Of a stretch of DNA of 64,000 nt, positions 38,222 to 51,432 are shown in pieces. The notes under the pieces were generated by a model, which saw only the letters and a list, made by a program, of their open reading frames with translations, did not search any database and was not told where the DNA came from. Source of the DNA: Microbacterium testaceum (GTDB taxonomy: Bacteria; Actinomycetota; Actinomycetes; Actinomycetales; Microbacteriaceae). The position numbers and the translations under genes were made by a program. Position 1 is the first letter of the stretch. Each line of letters begins with the position of its first letter. Location of the stretch: positions 62,001 to 126,000 of the forward strand of contig NZ_BJML01000004.1 in the NCBI RefSeq assembly GCF_006539145.1, written 5' to 3'.

Positions 38222-41170
38222 GTGACCTCGTGGCGCGACCTCGCCCCCGCGGGTGAGACGGCCGTGTTCGAGCCCCTCGCCCTCGGCGTCGAGCTGCGCC
38301 AGCGCGAGGCGTACGACCCGTCACGGTGGGAGGCGCGCGCGGTGGTGCCGGTCACGGCGCGGTCGCTGGCGAAGCGGCAGGACGACCTGCAACTGGTCGC
38401 GCGCCCTCTCGTGCGCGGCGCTCGCGACGCCTGGATCCGCGGAGACGCCTCGTGGGACGCCGTGCGTCGGTCCTCGGGGCGCTTCGACCCCGTGCAGGTC
38501 CGGTGGTTCGCCGAGCTCCACGCCCTCGCGCAGGCCCTGCGCACGGTGGGACCTTTCGCACCCTCGGGCGACACCGTCGCGCTCGATGCCGTCGACTCTC
38601 CCTTGCTCTGGCCGCACCTCGCGGCGGCCGAGGGACTCGGCATCCCTCTCGTTCCCCTGACCGCGCAGCAGCAGGTGAGCCTCGCGCGCGAGGCGTCGGC
38701 GCGGGTCGCCCTCGACGCCGTCGGCGGGGGAGCGCTGCGGGTGTCGGCGGCCCTCGAGATCGACGGACAGGCGAGGGATGCCGCGAACGCCCGCGCCATC
38801 GGCGGCTCGGGGCTGTTCGCGTTCGCGATCGACGTCGATCCGGTGCCGATCGTGCTCGCGGCGGTCGACCTGCCCGCTCCGCTGCCCTCGCTCATCGGTG
38901 CCCCTCCGGTGGAGGTGCCGTCGGGCGACGCCGCGGAATTCGTCGCCGAGGTGTATCCGCGTCTCGCGCGTCGCGCGCCCCTGTCGGTGGGTGCGGGGGT
39001 TCCCGCGCCCCCTCCCGCCCGTCCCACGCTCGAGGTGGGCGTCACCTACGCCGACGACGACGTGGCGTTCCGCCTGGACTGGGTCTACCCGGGCGGCGTC
39101 CGGGTCGCCTACGGCTCGGACGACGTCCACGCCGATCGCGACGTGCGCGCCGAGGCGCAGATCGGCGTGCGGTTCGAGACGGCGTGGATGACGGCATCCG
39201 ATCTGCCGATCGCGGCGAGCGCGACCCTGCGCGACGCCGATGCGGCGGTCTTCGTGTCGCGGGTGCTTCCCGCCGTCGACGTGCTCGACGAGGTGCGGGT
39301 GCGCACGACCGGCACCGCACCGCCCTTCCGCGAGCTGCGGGGCGACCCGTCCCTGCGGATCACGGCGGTGGAGTCCCTCGACCGCGATTGGTTCGACCTG
39401 GGGATCGTCGTGACCATCGAGGGCCGCATGATCCCGTTCGGGATGCTGTTCTCGGCTCTGTCGCGCGGACGCACACGCGTCAAGCTCTCGGACGGCGCCT
39501 GGTTCTCGCTGGCTCACCCGGCGCTGCAGCGTCTGCGCGAGTTGCTGGACGAAGCCGCGACCCTCGACGAGTGGGAGACCGGTCCCCGCCTCCCGCGGAC
39601 CCATCTCGCGCTGTGGGCGGAGTTCGAGGACCTCGCCGATCAGTCCGAGGCGGCGGTCGAGTGGCGGGGGTTGGCCCGGGCCCTGCTCGATGTCGCGGAG
39701 GTGCCCCCGGTGACCCCGCCCGCCGGATTCCTGGCCGACCTTCGCCCGTACCAGCGCGAGGGCCTGTCATGGCTCGCGCTGCTGCACGCGCACCGACTGG
39801 GGGGCATCCTGGCCGATGACATGGGGCTGGGAAAGACCCTGCAGTTGCTCGCGCTCATCGCCCACACCCGCGCTCTCGGCGAGACCCGCCCCTGGCTCGT
39901 GGTCGCCCCGACATCGGTGCTCCCCACCTGGCGCGACGAGGCCGCGCGCTTCGCCCCCGATCTGCGAGTCGCCGTCGTCGAGTCCACCTCGGTGCGCCGC
40001 GCGCATCCGATCGGCAGGATCGCTGCGGGCGTCGACATCGTGGTCGCCCCGTACGGGGTCGTGCGGGCGGATGCCGAGGAGTTCGGCGCTCCGCACTGGG
40101 CGGGCGTCGTTCTCGACGAGGCGCAGTTCGTGAAGAACCCCGCGACGCGGATCCATCGCGCGATCGCGGCGCTGACCACCGACGCGGTGTTCGCGGCGAC
40201 CGGGACGCCGATCGAGAACGGCCTCGACGATCTGTGGGCTCTGCTGGCGCTCACGGCTCCGGGGCTGTTCCCCTCGATCCGGCAGTTCCGCGAGGACTAC
40301 ACGCGCGCAATCGAGCAGCTCCCCTCCGACGCACCGACCGCGCTGTCGGCGGCCGCGGCGAGCGCGCATCGCGAGAAGACCCTGGAACGCCTGCGTCGAC
40401 GGGTACGACCGTTCCTGCTCCGACGCACGAAAGACATCGTGGCATCCGATCTCCCTCCCAAGCAGGAGCAGGAGATCGCCGTGCCCCTCGGGCCCGCCCA
40501 CCAGGAGCTCTACGATCGCGTGCTGCAGCGCGAGCGGCAGAAGGTGCTGGGTCTGCTCGACGACCTCGACCGGCAGCGGTTCATCGTGTTCCGCTCGCTG
40601 ACGCTGCTGCGCATGCTCGCCCTCGCCCCCGGGCTCGTCGACGAGCGCGATGCGCACCTCGGGTCGGCCAAGCTCGATGTGCTGCTCGAGCGTCTGGTCG
40701 AGGTGGCGGCCGAGGGGCACCGGGCCCTCGTGTTCAGTCAGTTCACGTCGTTCCTCGATCTCGCCGCCGAGCGGCTCCGCGCGGCCGGGCTCGACTACGC
40801 GCACCTCGACGGGTCGACCGCCCGACGGGGCGAGGTCGTCGAGGGATTCCGCGGGGGAGACGCTCCGGTGTTCCTCATCAGCCTCAAGGCCGGCGGTTTC
40901 GGTCTGACCCTCACCGAGGCCGAGTACGTGTTCGTCCTCGACCCGTGGTGGAACCCCGCGGCCGAGAATCAGGCGATCGATCGCGCGCACCGTATCGGGC
41001 AGACCCAGAGCGTGTTCGTGTACCGCCTCATCGCCGCCGGCACGGTCGAAGAGAAGGTCCGGGCTCTGCAGCACCGGAAGGCGGCGTTGTTCGACGCGGT
41101 GATCGACGACGAGGACGCGTTCGCCGCGTCTCTCGACGCGGACGACATCCGGGGGCTGCTCGGGCCGTAG
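38222..41170 (+). CDS. SNF2/RapA-family DEAD/DEAH-like helicase
   Basis: A 982-residue Swi2/Snf2 ATPase. The N-terminal half (about 1-500) is an Ala/Asp/Arg-rich region with several beta-rich stretches typical of bacterial SNF2-associated domains. The RecA-like motor begins near 510: LADDMGLGKTLQLLAL (Walker A), VLDEAQFVKNP (DEAQ box), ATGTPIENGLDDLWALL (motif III region), and in lobe 2 VFSQFTSFLDL, GGFGLTLTEAEYVFVLDPWWNP and ENQAIDRAHRIGQTQ. These enzymes move on double-stranded DNA or remodel RNA polymerase; the bacterial role is uncertain. The GTG at 38222 is chosen because conserved sequence begins there; the longer reading overlaps nusB. Confidence 0.88.
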   Translation: MTSWRDLAPAGETAVFEPLALGVELRQREAYDPSRWEARAVVPVTARSLAKRQDDLQLVARPLVRGARDAWIRGDASWDAVRRSSGRFDPVQVRWFAELHALAQALRTVGPFAPSGDTVALDAVDSPLLWPHLAAAEGLGIPLVPLTAQQQVSLAREASARVALDAVGGGALRVSAALEIDGQARDAANARAIGGSGLFAFAIDVDPVPIVLAAVDLPAPLPSLIGAPPVEVPSGDAAEFVAEVYPRLARRAPLSVGAGVPAPPPARPTLEVGVTYADDDVAFRLDWVYPGGVRVAYGSDDVHADRDVRAEAQIGVRFETAWMTASDLPIAASATLRDADAAVFVSRVLPAVDVLDEVRVRTTGTAPPFRELRGDPSLRITAVESLDRDWFDLGIVVTIEGRMIPFGMLFSALSRGRTRVKLSDGAWFSLAHPALQRLRELLDEAATLDEWETGPRLPRTHLALWAEFEDLADQSEAAVEWRGLARALLDVAEVPPVTPPAGFLADLRPYQREGLSWLALLHAHRLGGILADDMGLGKTLQLLALIAHTRALGETRPWLVVAPTSVLPTWRDEAARFAPDLRVAVVESTSVRRAHPIGRIAAGVDIVVAPYGVVRADAEEFGAPHWAGVVLDEAQFVKNPATRIHRAIAALTTDAVFAATGTPIENGLDDLWALLALTAPGLFPSIRQFREDYTRAIEQLPSDAPTALSAAAASAHREKTLERLRRRVRPFLLRRTKDIVASDLPPKQEQEIAVPLGPAHQELYDRVLQRERQKVLGLLDDLDRQRFIVFRSLTLLRMLALAPGLVDERDAHLGSAKLDVLLERLVEVAAEGHRALVFSQFTSFLDLAAERLRAAGLDYAHLDGSTARRGEVVEGFRGGDAPVFLISLKAGGFGLTLTEAEYVFVLDPWWNPAAENQAIDRAHRIGQTQSVFVYRLIAAGTVEEKVRALQHRKAALFDAVIDDEDAFAASLDADDIRGLLGP

Positions 41171-41218
41171 GGGGTGAAGAGGGGTCCGCCCGAGCGACGA
41201 GGCCGGCCCGCGGTGTCG

Positions 41219-41611
41219 TCAGAGTGCTCCCGTGAGGAACTGCGCCTCCCCCTGACCGAAAGACCAGTCGGCGTCGCCGTTCTCGGTGATGCTCACGACG
41301 AGGTCGTTCCCCTGGATGCCGAGGCGCTCATGCAACGTGCGCGCGAGTGCGCGGTACAGGGCGACCTTGGCATCCTGCGGGCGCTCCTTCGACGTCACGC
41401 GCACGATCACGAGACGGGCGCTGCGCTGGATCCCGAGCCCCGTGTCGAGGGCCACGAGTTCGAACGGCTCGTGCTGGGTGAGGATCTGATACCGGTCGGT
41501 GTCGGGAACACCGAACGCGTCGACGACGGCGTCCTGCACGGCATCCATCAGGCGTCGCAGTTCGGTCTCGTCGTACTGGCCACGGATCGTGTCGATCATC
41601 AACAGGGGCAT
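41219..41611 (-). CDS. Tautomerase-superfamily protein, malonate semialdehyde decarboxylase-like
   Basis: A 130-residue protein whose Met is followed by Pro, the N-terminal catalytic base/acid of the tautomerase superfamily. The segments DAFGVPDTDRYQILTQHEPFE, DTGLGIQRSARLVIV and SITENGDADWSFGQGEAQFLTG closely resemble malonate semialdehyde decarboxylase as I recall it. With Pro1 as residue 1, Asp38 corresponds to its Asp37 and Arg76 to its Arg75. The position of its Arg73 holds Lys74, so activity may differ. It is convergent with the SNF2 gene and divergent from the MBL-Rieske gene. AAAGGA ribosome binding site. Confidence 0.75.
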   Translation of the reverse strand: MPLLMIDTIRGQYDETELRRLMDAVQDAVVDAFGVPDTDRYQILTQHEPFELVALDTGLGIQRSARLVIVRVTSKERPQDAKVALYRALARTLHERLGIQGNDLVVSITENGDADWSFGQGEAQFLTGAL

Positions 41612-41727
41612 GGGGGTCCTTTCGTCGGTCCGGGGGGCACGGTACTCGCGGGCGGTGTGCGCGGGGGCGGCTTGACGGAGCTCTCCCGACACCCCGTGCT
41701 CCCCGGGCTCTCGCAGCCGTCCCCGCG

Positions 41728-41733
41728 TAGACT
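41728..41733 (+). promoter_or_regulatory. -10 element of the MBL-Rieske gene
   Basis: TAGACT, about 31 bases before the ATG, with CAGGAG as ribosome binding site in between. Confidence 0.45.
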
Positions 41734-41764
41734 CGTGAAGTTCCGCCAACGACACAGGAGCGAC

Positions 41765-43348
41765 ATGAAGATCACCGGCCTCGGCCACGCGGGAATGTTC
41801 ATCGAGACGCGGGGCGGCAGCATCATCTGCGATCCTGTCCTCGGTCCGAGCTTCTTCGGCTCGTGGTTCCCGTTCCCCGACAACCGCGCCCTGGACTGGG
41901 AGCGTTTCGGCAAAGCGGACTTCCTGTACATCTCGCACCGTCACCGCGATCACTTCGATCCGGCCCTGCTCGAGCGCTACGTGTCGAAAGACATCACGGT
42001 TCTGCTCCCCGAGTACCCGACCGATGATCTCGAGCAGGACCTCGTCGCACTCGGCTACACGAACCTCGTGCGCACCGAGGCCGGCGTGCCCCTGCAGTTC
42101 GGTGACCTGAGGCTCATGGTCACGCCCCTGCGCGCCCCCTCGGACGGGCCGATCGGCGACTCGTCGTTGTCGCTCGACGACGGAACCGCGTCGGTGCTGA
42201 ACCAGAACGACTCGCATCCCCTCGATCTCGAGAAGCTGTTCGACTTCGGCAAGCCCGACGCGTACTTCACCCAGGTCTCGGGCGCGATCTGGTGGCCCAT
42301 GGTCTACGACCTGCCCCAGGACGCGAAGCAGAACTTCGCGCAGCTCAAGCGCGACGCGCAGAACAAGCGCGCGATGTACTACATCGACAAGGTGGACGCC
42401 GAGCACGTTTTCCCGATGGCCGGTCCGCCGATGTTCCTGCGCGAAGAGCTGTTCCGCTACAACGGCACGGGCCTCGAGAACGACTCGATCTTCACCGACC
42501 AACGGGAGTTCCTCGCGCACATGAAGGAGCAGCGCCCCGACCAGAAGGGCTACCTGTTCCTCCCGGGGACCGAGGTCGAGGTGCAGGGGTCGGACGTCAC
42601 CGTCACCCAGACGCTGTACACGGATGCCGAGATCGAGCGTGTCTTCGGTGACAAGTGGAACTACCTGGCCGAGCAGCGCGACAGCCGCCAGGCAGAGGTA
42701 CAGGCCGAAGAGGCCACCCGCGCGGAGGTCCTGCCGCCGGCCGAGATGCTCGCGGCGATCAAGGAGTGGTGGGAGCCGCTGCTGCGCCGCGCGCGCACCA
42801 TCCGCAACGGTGTCGGCGGCATGGTGCGCTTCCGCATCGGCGAGCTCGACATGGTCGTGGACTTCCCCAAGGCGAAGGTCCGCGAGTACGCGGGCGAGGA
42901 GTGCATCTACTGGTACACGATCCCCGCCGACCTCGTGTCGACGAACATCCGCGACCACGAGATCGACTGGTCGAACTCGATCTTCCTGTCGATGCAGTTC
43001 GAGGTGGGTCGTTCGGGCAAGTTCAACGAGTTCCTCACGACGTTCCTGAAGTGCCTGTCGCGCGACCGCATCGAGTACGTCGAGAACTGGTACGCCGAAC
43101 AGTCGGACCAGACCGAGGATGCCGAGATCGACGGCTGGACCGTTCAGCGTCGCTGCCCGCACCTGCGCGCGGACCTCACCAAAACCGGCAAGATCGAGAA
43201 CGGCGTGCTCACGTGCTCGCTGCACGACTGGAAGTGGGACCTGGCCAGCGGTCGTTGCCTGACCACGACCGGGCACCCGATCCGCTCTACGCCCAGCGGA
43301 GAGCGCGCCGCGGCCGAGCGGGCCGCCGCCGAGGTCGCCGCGGGCTGA
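41765..43348 (+). CDS. Metallo-beta-lactamase fold hydrolase fused to a Rieske [2Fe-2S] domain
   Basis: A 527-residue soluble protein. The N-terminal domain (about 1-290) is UlaG-like: GLGHAGMFIET, the metal motif His58-x-His60-x-Asp62-His63 and downstream histidines. A linker follows with helical, sterol-carrier-like character (EWWEPLLRRARTIRNGVGGMVRF...). The C-terminal domain has the Rieske cluster ligands Cys464-x-His466 and Cys484-x-x-His487, in QRRCPHLRADLTKTGKIENG and TCSLHDWKWDLASGRC. The pairing recalls CMP-Neu5Ac hydroxylase, which has the two domains in the opposite order. Substrate and electron donor are unknown. Monocistronic. Confidence 0.85.
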   Translation: MKITGLGHAGMFIETRGGSIICDPVLGPSFFGSWFPFPDNRALDWERFGKADFLYISHRHRDHFDPALLERYVSKDITVLLPEYPTDDLEQDLVALGYTNLVRTEAGVPLQFGDLRLMVTPLRAPSDGPIGDSSLSLDDGTASVLNQNDSHPLDLEKLFDFGKPDAYFTQVSGAIWWPMVYDLPQDAKQNFAQLKRDAQNKRAMYYIDKVDAEHVFPMAGPPMFLREELFRYNGTGLENDSIFTDQREFLAHMKEQRPDQKGYLFLPGTEVEVQGSDVTVTQTLYTDAEIERVFGDKWNYLAEQRDSRQAEVQAEEATRAEVLPPAEMLAAIKEWWEPLLRRARTIRNGVGGMVRFRIGELDMVVDFPKAKVREYAGEECIYWYTIPADLVSTNIRDHEIDWSNSIFLSMQFEVGRSGKFNEFLTTFLKCLSRDRIEYVENWYAEQSDQTEDAEIDGWTVQRRCPHLRADLTKTGKIENGVLTCSLHDWKWDLASGRCLTTTGHPIRSTPSGERAAAERAAAEVAAG

Positions 43349-43390
43349 GGCTGCCGCTCGCGATGTCGCCCGCGGGAGGAGACTCCGGGA

Positions 43391-43424
43391 GGGGAGGACC
43401 GCACACGCGGCATCCGTCCTCTCC
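43391..43424 (+). terminator. Weak hairpin after the MBL-Rieske gene
   Basis: GGGGAGGAC (43391-43399) can pair with GTCCTCTCC (43416-43424) across a 16-base loop, 43 bases after the stop. No T run follows. The rest of the 320-base gap up to pyrR is C-rich and holds no gene I can support, only the pyrR promoter and leader. Confidence 0.35.
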
Positions 43425-43603
43425 CCGCTGAATCTCTTCCCGCCCCGGGCGCTGCCGGGGCCACACGCACCGCACGGCCGTGACCGCCCGCGCCGCTCTC
43501 CCGCGGATCCGCCACGCCGATCCGCTCCCCGCCGCCGCCCCGCTCCCCGCGACCGCCGCGCCACCCGCCCGGATCGACTCGACGGTCGTCCCACCCGACC
43601 CGC

Positions 43604-43609
43604 TAGACT
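43604..43609 (+). promoter_or_regulatory. -10 element of the pyr operon
   Basis: TAGACT; transcription would start near 43616, giving a leader of about 50 nt that contains the PyrR-binding sequence. Confidence 0.5.
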
Positions 43610-43635
43610 CGACGAAGAACCACAGCAACCTTTAA

Positions 43636-43662
43636 CCCCGTCCCGTGAGGCGGAGAAGGGAG
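43636..43662 (+). promoter_or_regulatory. PyrR-binding loop overlapping the pyrR ribosome binding site
   Basis: TCCCGTGAGGC (43641-43651) matches the conserved loop bound by PyrR (UCCNGNGAGG). It is flanked by CCCCG and CGGAG, which can form the lower stem. The right flank is also the purine-rich ribosome binding region (GGAGAAGGGAG) before the ATG at 43669. As in mycobacteria, UMP-loaded PyrR binding here should block translation rather than control a terminator; I see no terminator hairpin. Confidence 0.75.
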
Positions 43663-43668
43663 CGGCGG

Positions 43669-44199
43669 ATGAATACGCGCACCGTCATGCACGATGCCGA
43701 TATCGCCCGCGCTTTGACGCGCATATCGCACGAGATCCTGGAGTCCAACAAAGGACCGGAAGGACTCGTCCTCCTCGGGATCCCGACCCGCGGCGTCACC
43801 CTCGTGAATCGCATCGGCCCTCTCGTCAGCGAGTTCGGTGGTACTGCCGTCCCCGTCGGCTCTCTCGACGTGACGATGTACCGCGACGATCTGCACCGCA
43901 ACCCGACGCGTGCTCCGCGCAAGACCGAGATCCCCGCCGGGGGCATCGACGGCAAGACCGTCGTCTTGATCGACGACGTCCTGTTCTCGGGTCGCAGCAT
44001 CCGCGCCGCCCTCGACGCCCTGCAGGACATCGGCCGCCCGGCCGCCGTGCGCCTGGCGACGCTCATCGACCGCGGTCACCGCGAGCTGCCGATCCGCCCC
44101 GACTTCGTCGGGAAGAACCTCCCCAGCGCCCGTGACGAGCGCGTCAACGTGCGTCTCGCCGAGATCGACGGCATCGAGGAGGTGACGATCGAGTCATGA
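43669..44199 (+). CDS. pyrR: Pyrimidine operon RNA-binding regulator PyrR
   Basis: Binds the pyr mRNA leader when UMP is high; many members also have uracil phosphoribosyltransferase activity. It has 176 residues: an N-terminal helix, then [15 protein letters not shown], the PRPP-binding loop [18 protein letters not shown], and [20 protein letters not shown] 43669 is chosen; the upstream in-frame GTG lies inside the PyrR-binding loop and has no ribosome binding site. It is the first gene of a fully coupled operon. Confidence 0.95.
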   Translation: MNTRTVMHDADIARALTRISHEILESNKGPEGLVLLGIPTRGVTLVNRIGPLVSEFGGTAVPVGSLDVTMYRDDLHRNPTRAPRKTEIPAGGIDGKTVVLIDDVLFSGRSIRAALDALQDIGRPAAVRLATLIDRGHRELPIRPDFVGKNLPSARDERVNVRLAEIDGIEEVTIES

Positions 44200-45164
44200 G
44201 GCATCTCCTCGACACCCAGCACCTCTCGCGGGCGGACGCCCTCGAGATCCTCGACGTCGCCGAAGACATGGCCGACACGCAGCGCCGCGAGGTCAAGAAG
44301 CTCCCGACCCTGCGCGGCAAGACCGTGGTCAACCTCTTCTTCGAGGACTCCACGCGCACACGCATCTCGTTCGAGGCCGCCGCCAAGCGGCTCTCCGCCG
44401 ACGTGATCAACTTCTCGGCGAAGGGTTCGAGCGTCAGCAAGGGCGAATCGCTCCAAGACACCGCGCAGACCCTCCAGGCGATGGGGGCGGATGCCGTGGT
44501 CATCCGGCACGGGGCGTCCGGTGCCCCGCGGACCCTCGCGACCTCCGGCTGGATCAGCGCGGGCGTCGTCAACGCGGGCGACGGAACGCACGAGCACCCG
44601 ACCCAGGCCCTGCTCGACGCCTTCACGATCCGCAAGCGCCTGTTCGGCGACGACAGCCGCGGCCGCGACCTCAGCGGCATCCGGGTGACGGTCGTCGGCG
44701 ACGTGCTGCACTCGCGCGTCGCTCGCTCGAACGTCTGGCTGCTGCACACCCTGGGCGCCCACGTCACGCTGGTCGCGCCGCCGACGCTGGTTCCGCAGGA
44801 CGTCAGCGGGTGGCCCGTCGAGATCGACTACGACCTCGATCACGCGATCGCGGCGGGGCCGGACGCGCTCATGATGCTCCGCATCCAGCTCGAGCGCATG
44901 TCTGCTGCGTATTTCCCGACTGAACGGGAGTATTCCCGCCGCTACGGTCTCGACGCCCGGCGCTTGGCGGCTCTGCCGGACGGTAGCATTGTGCTGCATC
45001 CCGGTCCCATGAACCGGGGTCTGGAGATCTCCGCCGAAGCCGCCGATTCACCTCGCTCGACGGTGCTCGAGCAGGTCACGAACGGTGTCTCCGTGCGGAT
45101 GGCCGTTCTGTACCTGCTGCTGGCAGGCGAGCGGCCCCACACCGAGAAAGAGGACCTCCGATGA
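44196..45164 (+). CDS. pyrB: Aspartate carbamoyltransferase catalytic subunit
   Basis: Makes carbamoyl-aspartate. It has 322 residues: carbamoyl-phosphate motif [50 protein letters not shown] and the C-terminal [11 protein letters not shown]. No pyrI regulatory subunit follows, so control probably rests with PyrR. 4-nt overlaps at both ends (ATGA). Confidence 0.97.
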   Translation: MRHLLDTQHLSRADALEILDVAEDMADTQRREVKKLPTLRGKTVVNLFFEDSTRTRISFEAAAKRLSADVINFSAKGSSVSKGESLQDTAQTLQAMGADAVVIRHGASGAPRTLATSGWISAGVVNAGDGTHEHPTQALLDAFTIRKRLFGDDSRGRDLSGIRVTVVGDVLHSRVARSNVWLLHTLGAHVTLVAPPTLVPQDVSGWPVEIDYDLDHAIAAGPDALMMLRIQLERMSAAYFPTEREYSRRYGLDARRLAALPDGSIVLHPGPMNRGLEISAEAADSPRSTVLEQVTNGVSVRMAVLYLLLAGERPHTEKEDLR

Positions 45165-46483
45165 GCCACGCCACTCCCCAGACGCTTCTGGTGCGCGGCG
45201 CGCGCATCGAGGGTCAGGATGCCACCGACCTCCTCGTCCGCGACGGGGTCATCGCCGAGACCGGTTCCGCTCTGTCGCACGCGGGCGCCACGGTCGTCGA
45301 CGCCGACGGGCTCGTCGCCCTCCCCGGCCTGGTCGACCTGCACGTGCACCTGCGCGAGCCCGGGTACGAGGCATCCGAGACGATCCTCACCGGGTCCCGT
45401 GCCGCCGCGGCCGGTGGCTTCACCACCGTCTTCGCCATGCCCAACACGTCGCCCGTCGCCGACACGGCGGGCGTGGTCGAGCAGGAACTCGCCCTCGGCG
45501 AGGCCGCCGGCTACGTGCACGTGCAGCCGATCGGCGCCGTGACCGTGGGGCAGAAGGGCGAGCGGCTCGCCGAGCTGGGCGCGATGGCCGACTCGCGCGC
45601 CCGCGTCCGCGTCTTCAGCGACGACGGCTTCTGCGTCTTCGACCCGCTGATCATGCGGCGAGCGCTGGAATACGTGAAGGCCTTCGACGGCGTCATCGCG
45701 CAGCACGCACAGGATCCGCGTCTGACCGAGGGCGCCCAGATGAACGAGGGTGCCGTCTCGGCCGAGCTCGGTCTCGCCGGCTGGCCCGCCGTCGCCGAGG
45801 AATCGATCATCGCTCGCGACGTCCTGCTGGCCGAGCACGTCGGTTCGCGGCTGCACGTCTGCCACCTCAGCACCGCGGGTTCGGTCGACATCATCCGCTG
45901 GGCCAAGAAGCGCGGCGTCAACGTGACCGCAGAGGTCACCCCGCACCACCTGCTGCTGACCGACGAGCTCGTGCGCGACTACGACGCCCGTTTCAAGGTC
46001 AACCCGCCACTGCGCCGAGAAGAAGACGTCCTCGCCGTGCGCGAGGGCCTGGCCGACGGCACGATCGACATCGTGGCCACCGACCACGCTCCGCACCCCA
46101 CCGAGGTGAAGGCCTGCGAGTGGGCGGCGGCGGCCAACGGCATGGTCGGCCTCGAGAGCGCTCTGCGGGTCGTCCACCACGCCATGGTCGAGACGGGTCT
46201 GATGAGCTGGGCCGACGTGGCCCGCGTGATGTCGGCGACCCCCGCGCGCATCGGTCGCCTCGACGGCCACGGCACCCCGGTGGCCGCGGGACAGCCCGCC
46301 ACTTTCACACTGTACGACCCGCGGCCCTCCCGCCCCTTCGGTGTCGGCGACCTCGCGGGTCGCAGCACCAACTCGCCCTACCTGGGCCGGGATCTGCCCG
46401 GAGACGTGCGCTGGACCGTGCGGGGCGGCATCCCGACCGTCGTCGACGGTGCCGTGCTCGACGCCCCCGGAGCGCTCTCGTGA
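45161..46483 (+). CDS. pyrC: Dihydroorotase
   Basis: Cyclises carbamoyl-aspartate to dihydroorotate. It has 440 residues of the long (type I, pyrC) amidohydrolase form: metal-binding [12 protein letters not shown] near residue 60, further His in [18 protein letters not shown] and the catalytic Asp in [26 protein letters not shown] near the C-terminus closes the active site. Coupled to pyrB and to the PH-domain gene by 4-nt overlaps. Confidence 0.96.
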   Translation: MSHATPQTLLVRGARIEGQDATDLLVRDGVIAETGSALSHAGATVVDADGLVALPGLVDLHVHLREPGYEASETILTGSRAAAAGGFTTVFAMPNTSPVADTAGVVEQELALGEAAGYVHVQPIGAVTVGQKGERLAELGAMADSRARVRVFSDDGFCVFDPLIMRRALEYVKAFDGVIAQHAQDPRLTEGAQMNEGAVSAELGLAGWPAVAEESIIARDVLLAEHVGSRLHVCHLSTAGSVDIIRWAKKRGVNVTAEVTPHHLLLTDELVRDYDARFKVNPPLRREEDVLAVREGLADGTIDIVATDHAPHPTEVKACEWAAAANGMVGLESALRVVHHAMVETGLMSWADVARVMSATPARIGRLDGHGTPVAAGQPATFTLYDPRPSRPFGVGDLAGRSTNSPYLGRDLPGDVRWTVRGGIPTVVDGAVLDAPGALS

Positions 46484-46983
46484 GCCGTGAGGGCGCCCTC
46501 CTCGTCATGATCGGCGTGGCCGTCGTGCTGCTGGCCCTGCTCGCGTGGGCCTGGGTGCGACGAACGCGGCGCGATGCGCGCTACTCCGCCCCGGTGGGGG
46601 AGCTGCCCGCCAACGCCGTCGAGACGGCGGTGTTCTCGGGGCTCTACGTCGCCACGACCCGACACGACGAGCCGCTCGAGCGCCTCGCGATCAGGGGCCT
46701 CGGCTTCCGCTCCCGCGTCGACGTCACCGTCACGACCGCCGGCGTCGCCCTCGACCTGCAGGGCCAGCCCCGCATCGCGCTCACCCGCGACCGCCTCATC
46801 GACGCAGCTCAAGCCACGGTCGCCATCGACCGCGTTGTCGAGCGCGACGGCCTGACGCGCGTCAGCTGGCGCATCGACGACGACACGATCGTCGACACCT
46901 ACCTCCGACCCCAGGATGCCTCGGCGAAAGCCCTCGCCGACGCCATTCGTCCCCTCATCCCCACGACAGGAAGCGACGCATGA
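46480..46983 (+). CDS. Membrane-anchored protein of the pyrimidine operon (PH-like)
   Basis: A 167-residue protein with an N-terminal membrane segment ([20 protein letters not shown], about 7-26) and a cytoplasmic domain of alternating strands consistent with a bacterial PH-like fold. A protein of this kind sits between pyrC and carA in mycobacteria too (Rv1382), so it is a conserved operon member, but its function is unknown. Possible roles in tethering carbamoyl phosphate enzymes are speculation. GTG start overlapping the pyrC stop; carA overlaps its stop. Confidence 0.75.
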   Translation: MSREGALLVMIGVAVVLLALLAWAWVRRTRRDARYSAPVGELPANAVETAVFSGLYVATTRHDEPLERLAIRGLGFRSRVDVTVTTAGVALDLQGQPRIALTRDRLIDAAQATVAIDRVVERDGLTRVSWRIDDDTIVDTYLRPQDASAKALADAIRPLIPTTGSDA

Positions 46984-48144
46984 CCGCCCTGATCCCTTCC
47001 TCGCGCCTCACGCGAGACCCCGCCGTCCTCGTGCTCGAAGACGGCACCCGCTACACCGGCCGTGCCTACGGCGCGCGCGGCGAGACCCTCGGCGAGGTCG
47101 TCTTCGCCACCGGCATGACCGGCTACCAGGAGACGATCACCGACCCCTCGTACGCGGGCCAGATCGTGCTGCAGACCGCCCCCCACATCGGCAACACCGG
47201 GGTGAACGACGAAGACCCCGAGTCGCGGCGCATCTGGGTCGCCGGCTACGTCGTGCGCGATCCCTCGCGCATGGTGTCGAACTGGCGTGCCGACCGCTCG
47301 CTCGACGACGCGCTCGTCGAGGACGGGATCGTCGGCATCTCGGGCATCGACACCCGCGCCGTCACCCGCCGCATCCGCTCCTCGGGCAGCATGCGCGGCG
47401 GCGTCTTCTCGGGCGAGGCGGCGAGCCTGGATGCCGAGGAGCAGCTGCGACGTGTGCGCGAGGCCCCGAGCATGGCGGGCCGTAACCTCTCCGCCGAGGT
47501 CTCGGTGAGCGAGGTCGAGGTCACCCCGGCCACGGCCGAGCGCCTCGGCAACCTCGCCGTACTCGATCTCGGAGTGAAGCGCTCCACGGTCGTGAACCTG
47601 GCCGCCCGCGGGTTCGACGTGCACGTGTTCCCGCAGTCCGCCACGATCGAGCAGATCCGCGCGATCGAGCCGGTCGCGGCGTTCTACTCGAACGGCCCCG
47701 GTGACCCCGCGGCATCCGACCGGCACGTCGAGCTGCTGCGCGAGGTGCTGAGCGACGGACTACCGTTCTTCGGCATCTGCTTCGGCAACCAGCTGCTCGG
47801 CCGCGCCCTCGGCTTCGGCACCTACAAGCTGCCGTTCGGACACCGCGGCATCAACCAGCCCGTGCTCGACAAGACCACCGGCCGCGTCGAGATCACCTCG
47901 CAGAACCACGGCTTCGCCGTCGACGCCCCGCTCGACCAGGTCATCGACAGCCCGAACGGCTTCGGCCGCGTCGAGGTGAGCCACATCGGCCTCAACGACA
48001 ACGTCGTGGAGGGTCTGCGCGCCCTCGACATCCCCGCGTTCAGCGTCCAGTACCACCCCGAGGCCGCCTCCGGCCCGCACGACGCAAACTACCTGTTCGA
48101 CCGCTTCCGCGACATGGTGATCGCGAACCAGGAGACCAAGACCA

Positions 48145-48152
<8 letters not shown>
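46980..48152 (+). CDS. carA: Carbamoyl phosphate synthase small (glutaminase) subunit
   Basis: Releases ammonia from glutamine for CarB. It has 390 residues: the N-terminal CPSase domain ([37 protein letters not shown]) and the class I glutaminase domain with the nucleophile Cys in [14 protein letters not shown], and the His/Glu of VQYHPEA. The elbow reads GICFGNQ rather than GICLGHQ. ATG overlaps the previous stop; carB starts 8 nt before its end. Confidence 0.97.
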
Positions 48153-51428
<3,276 letters not shown>

Positions 51429-51432
<4 letters not shown>

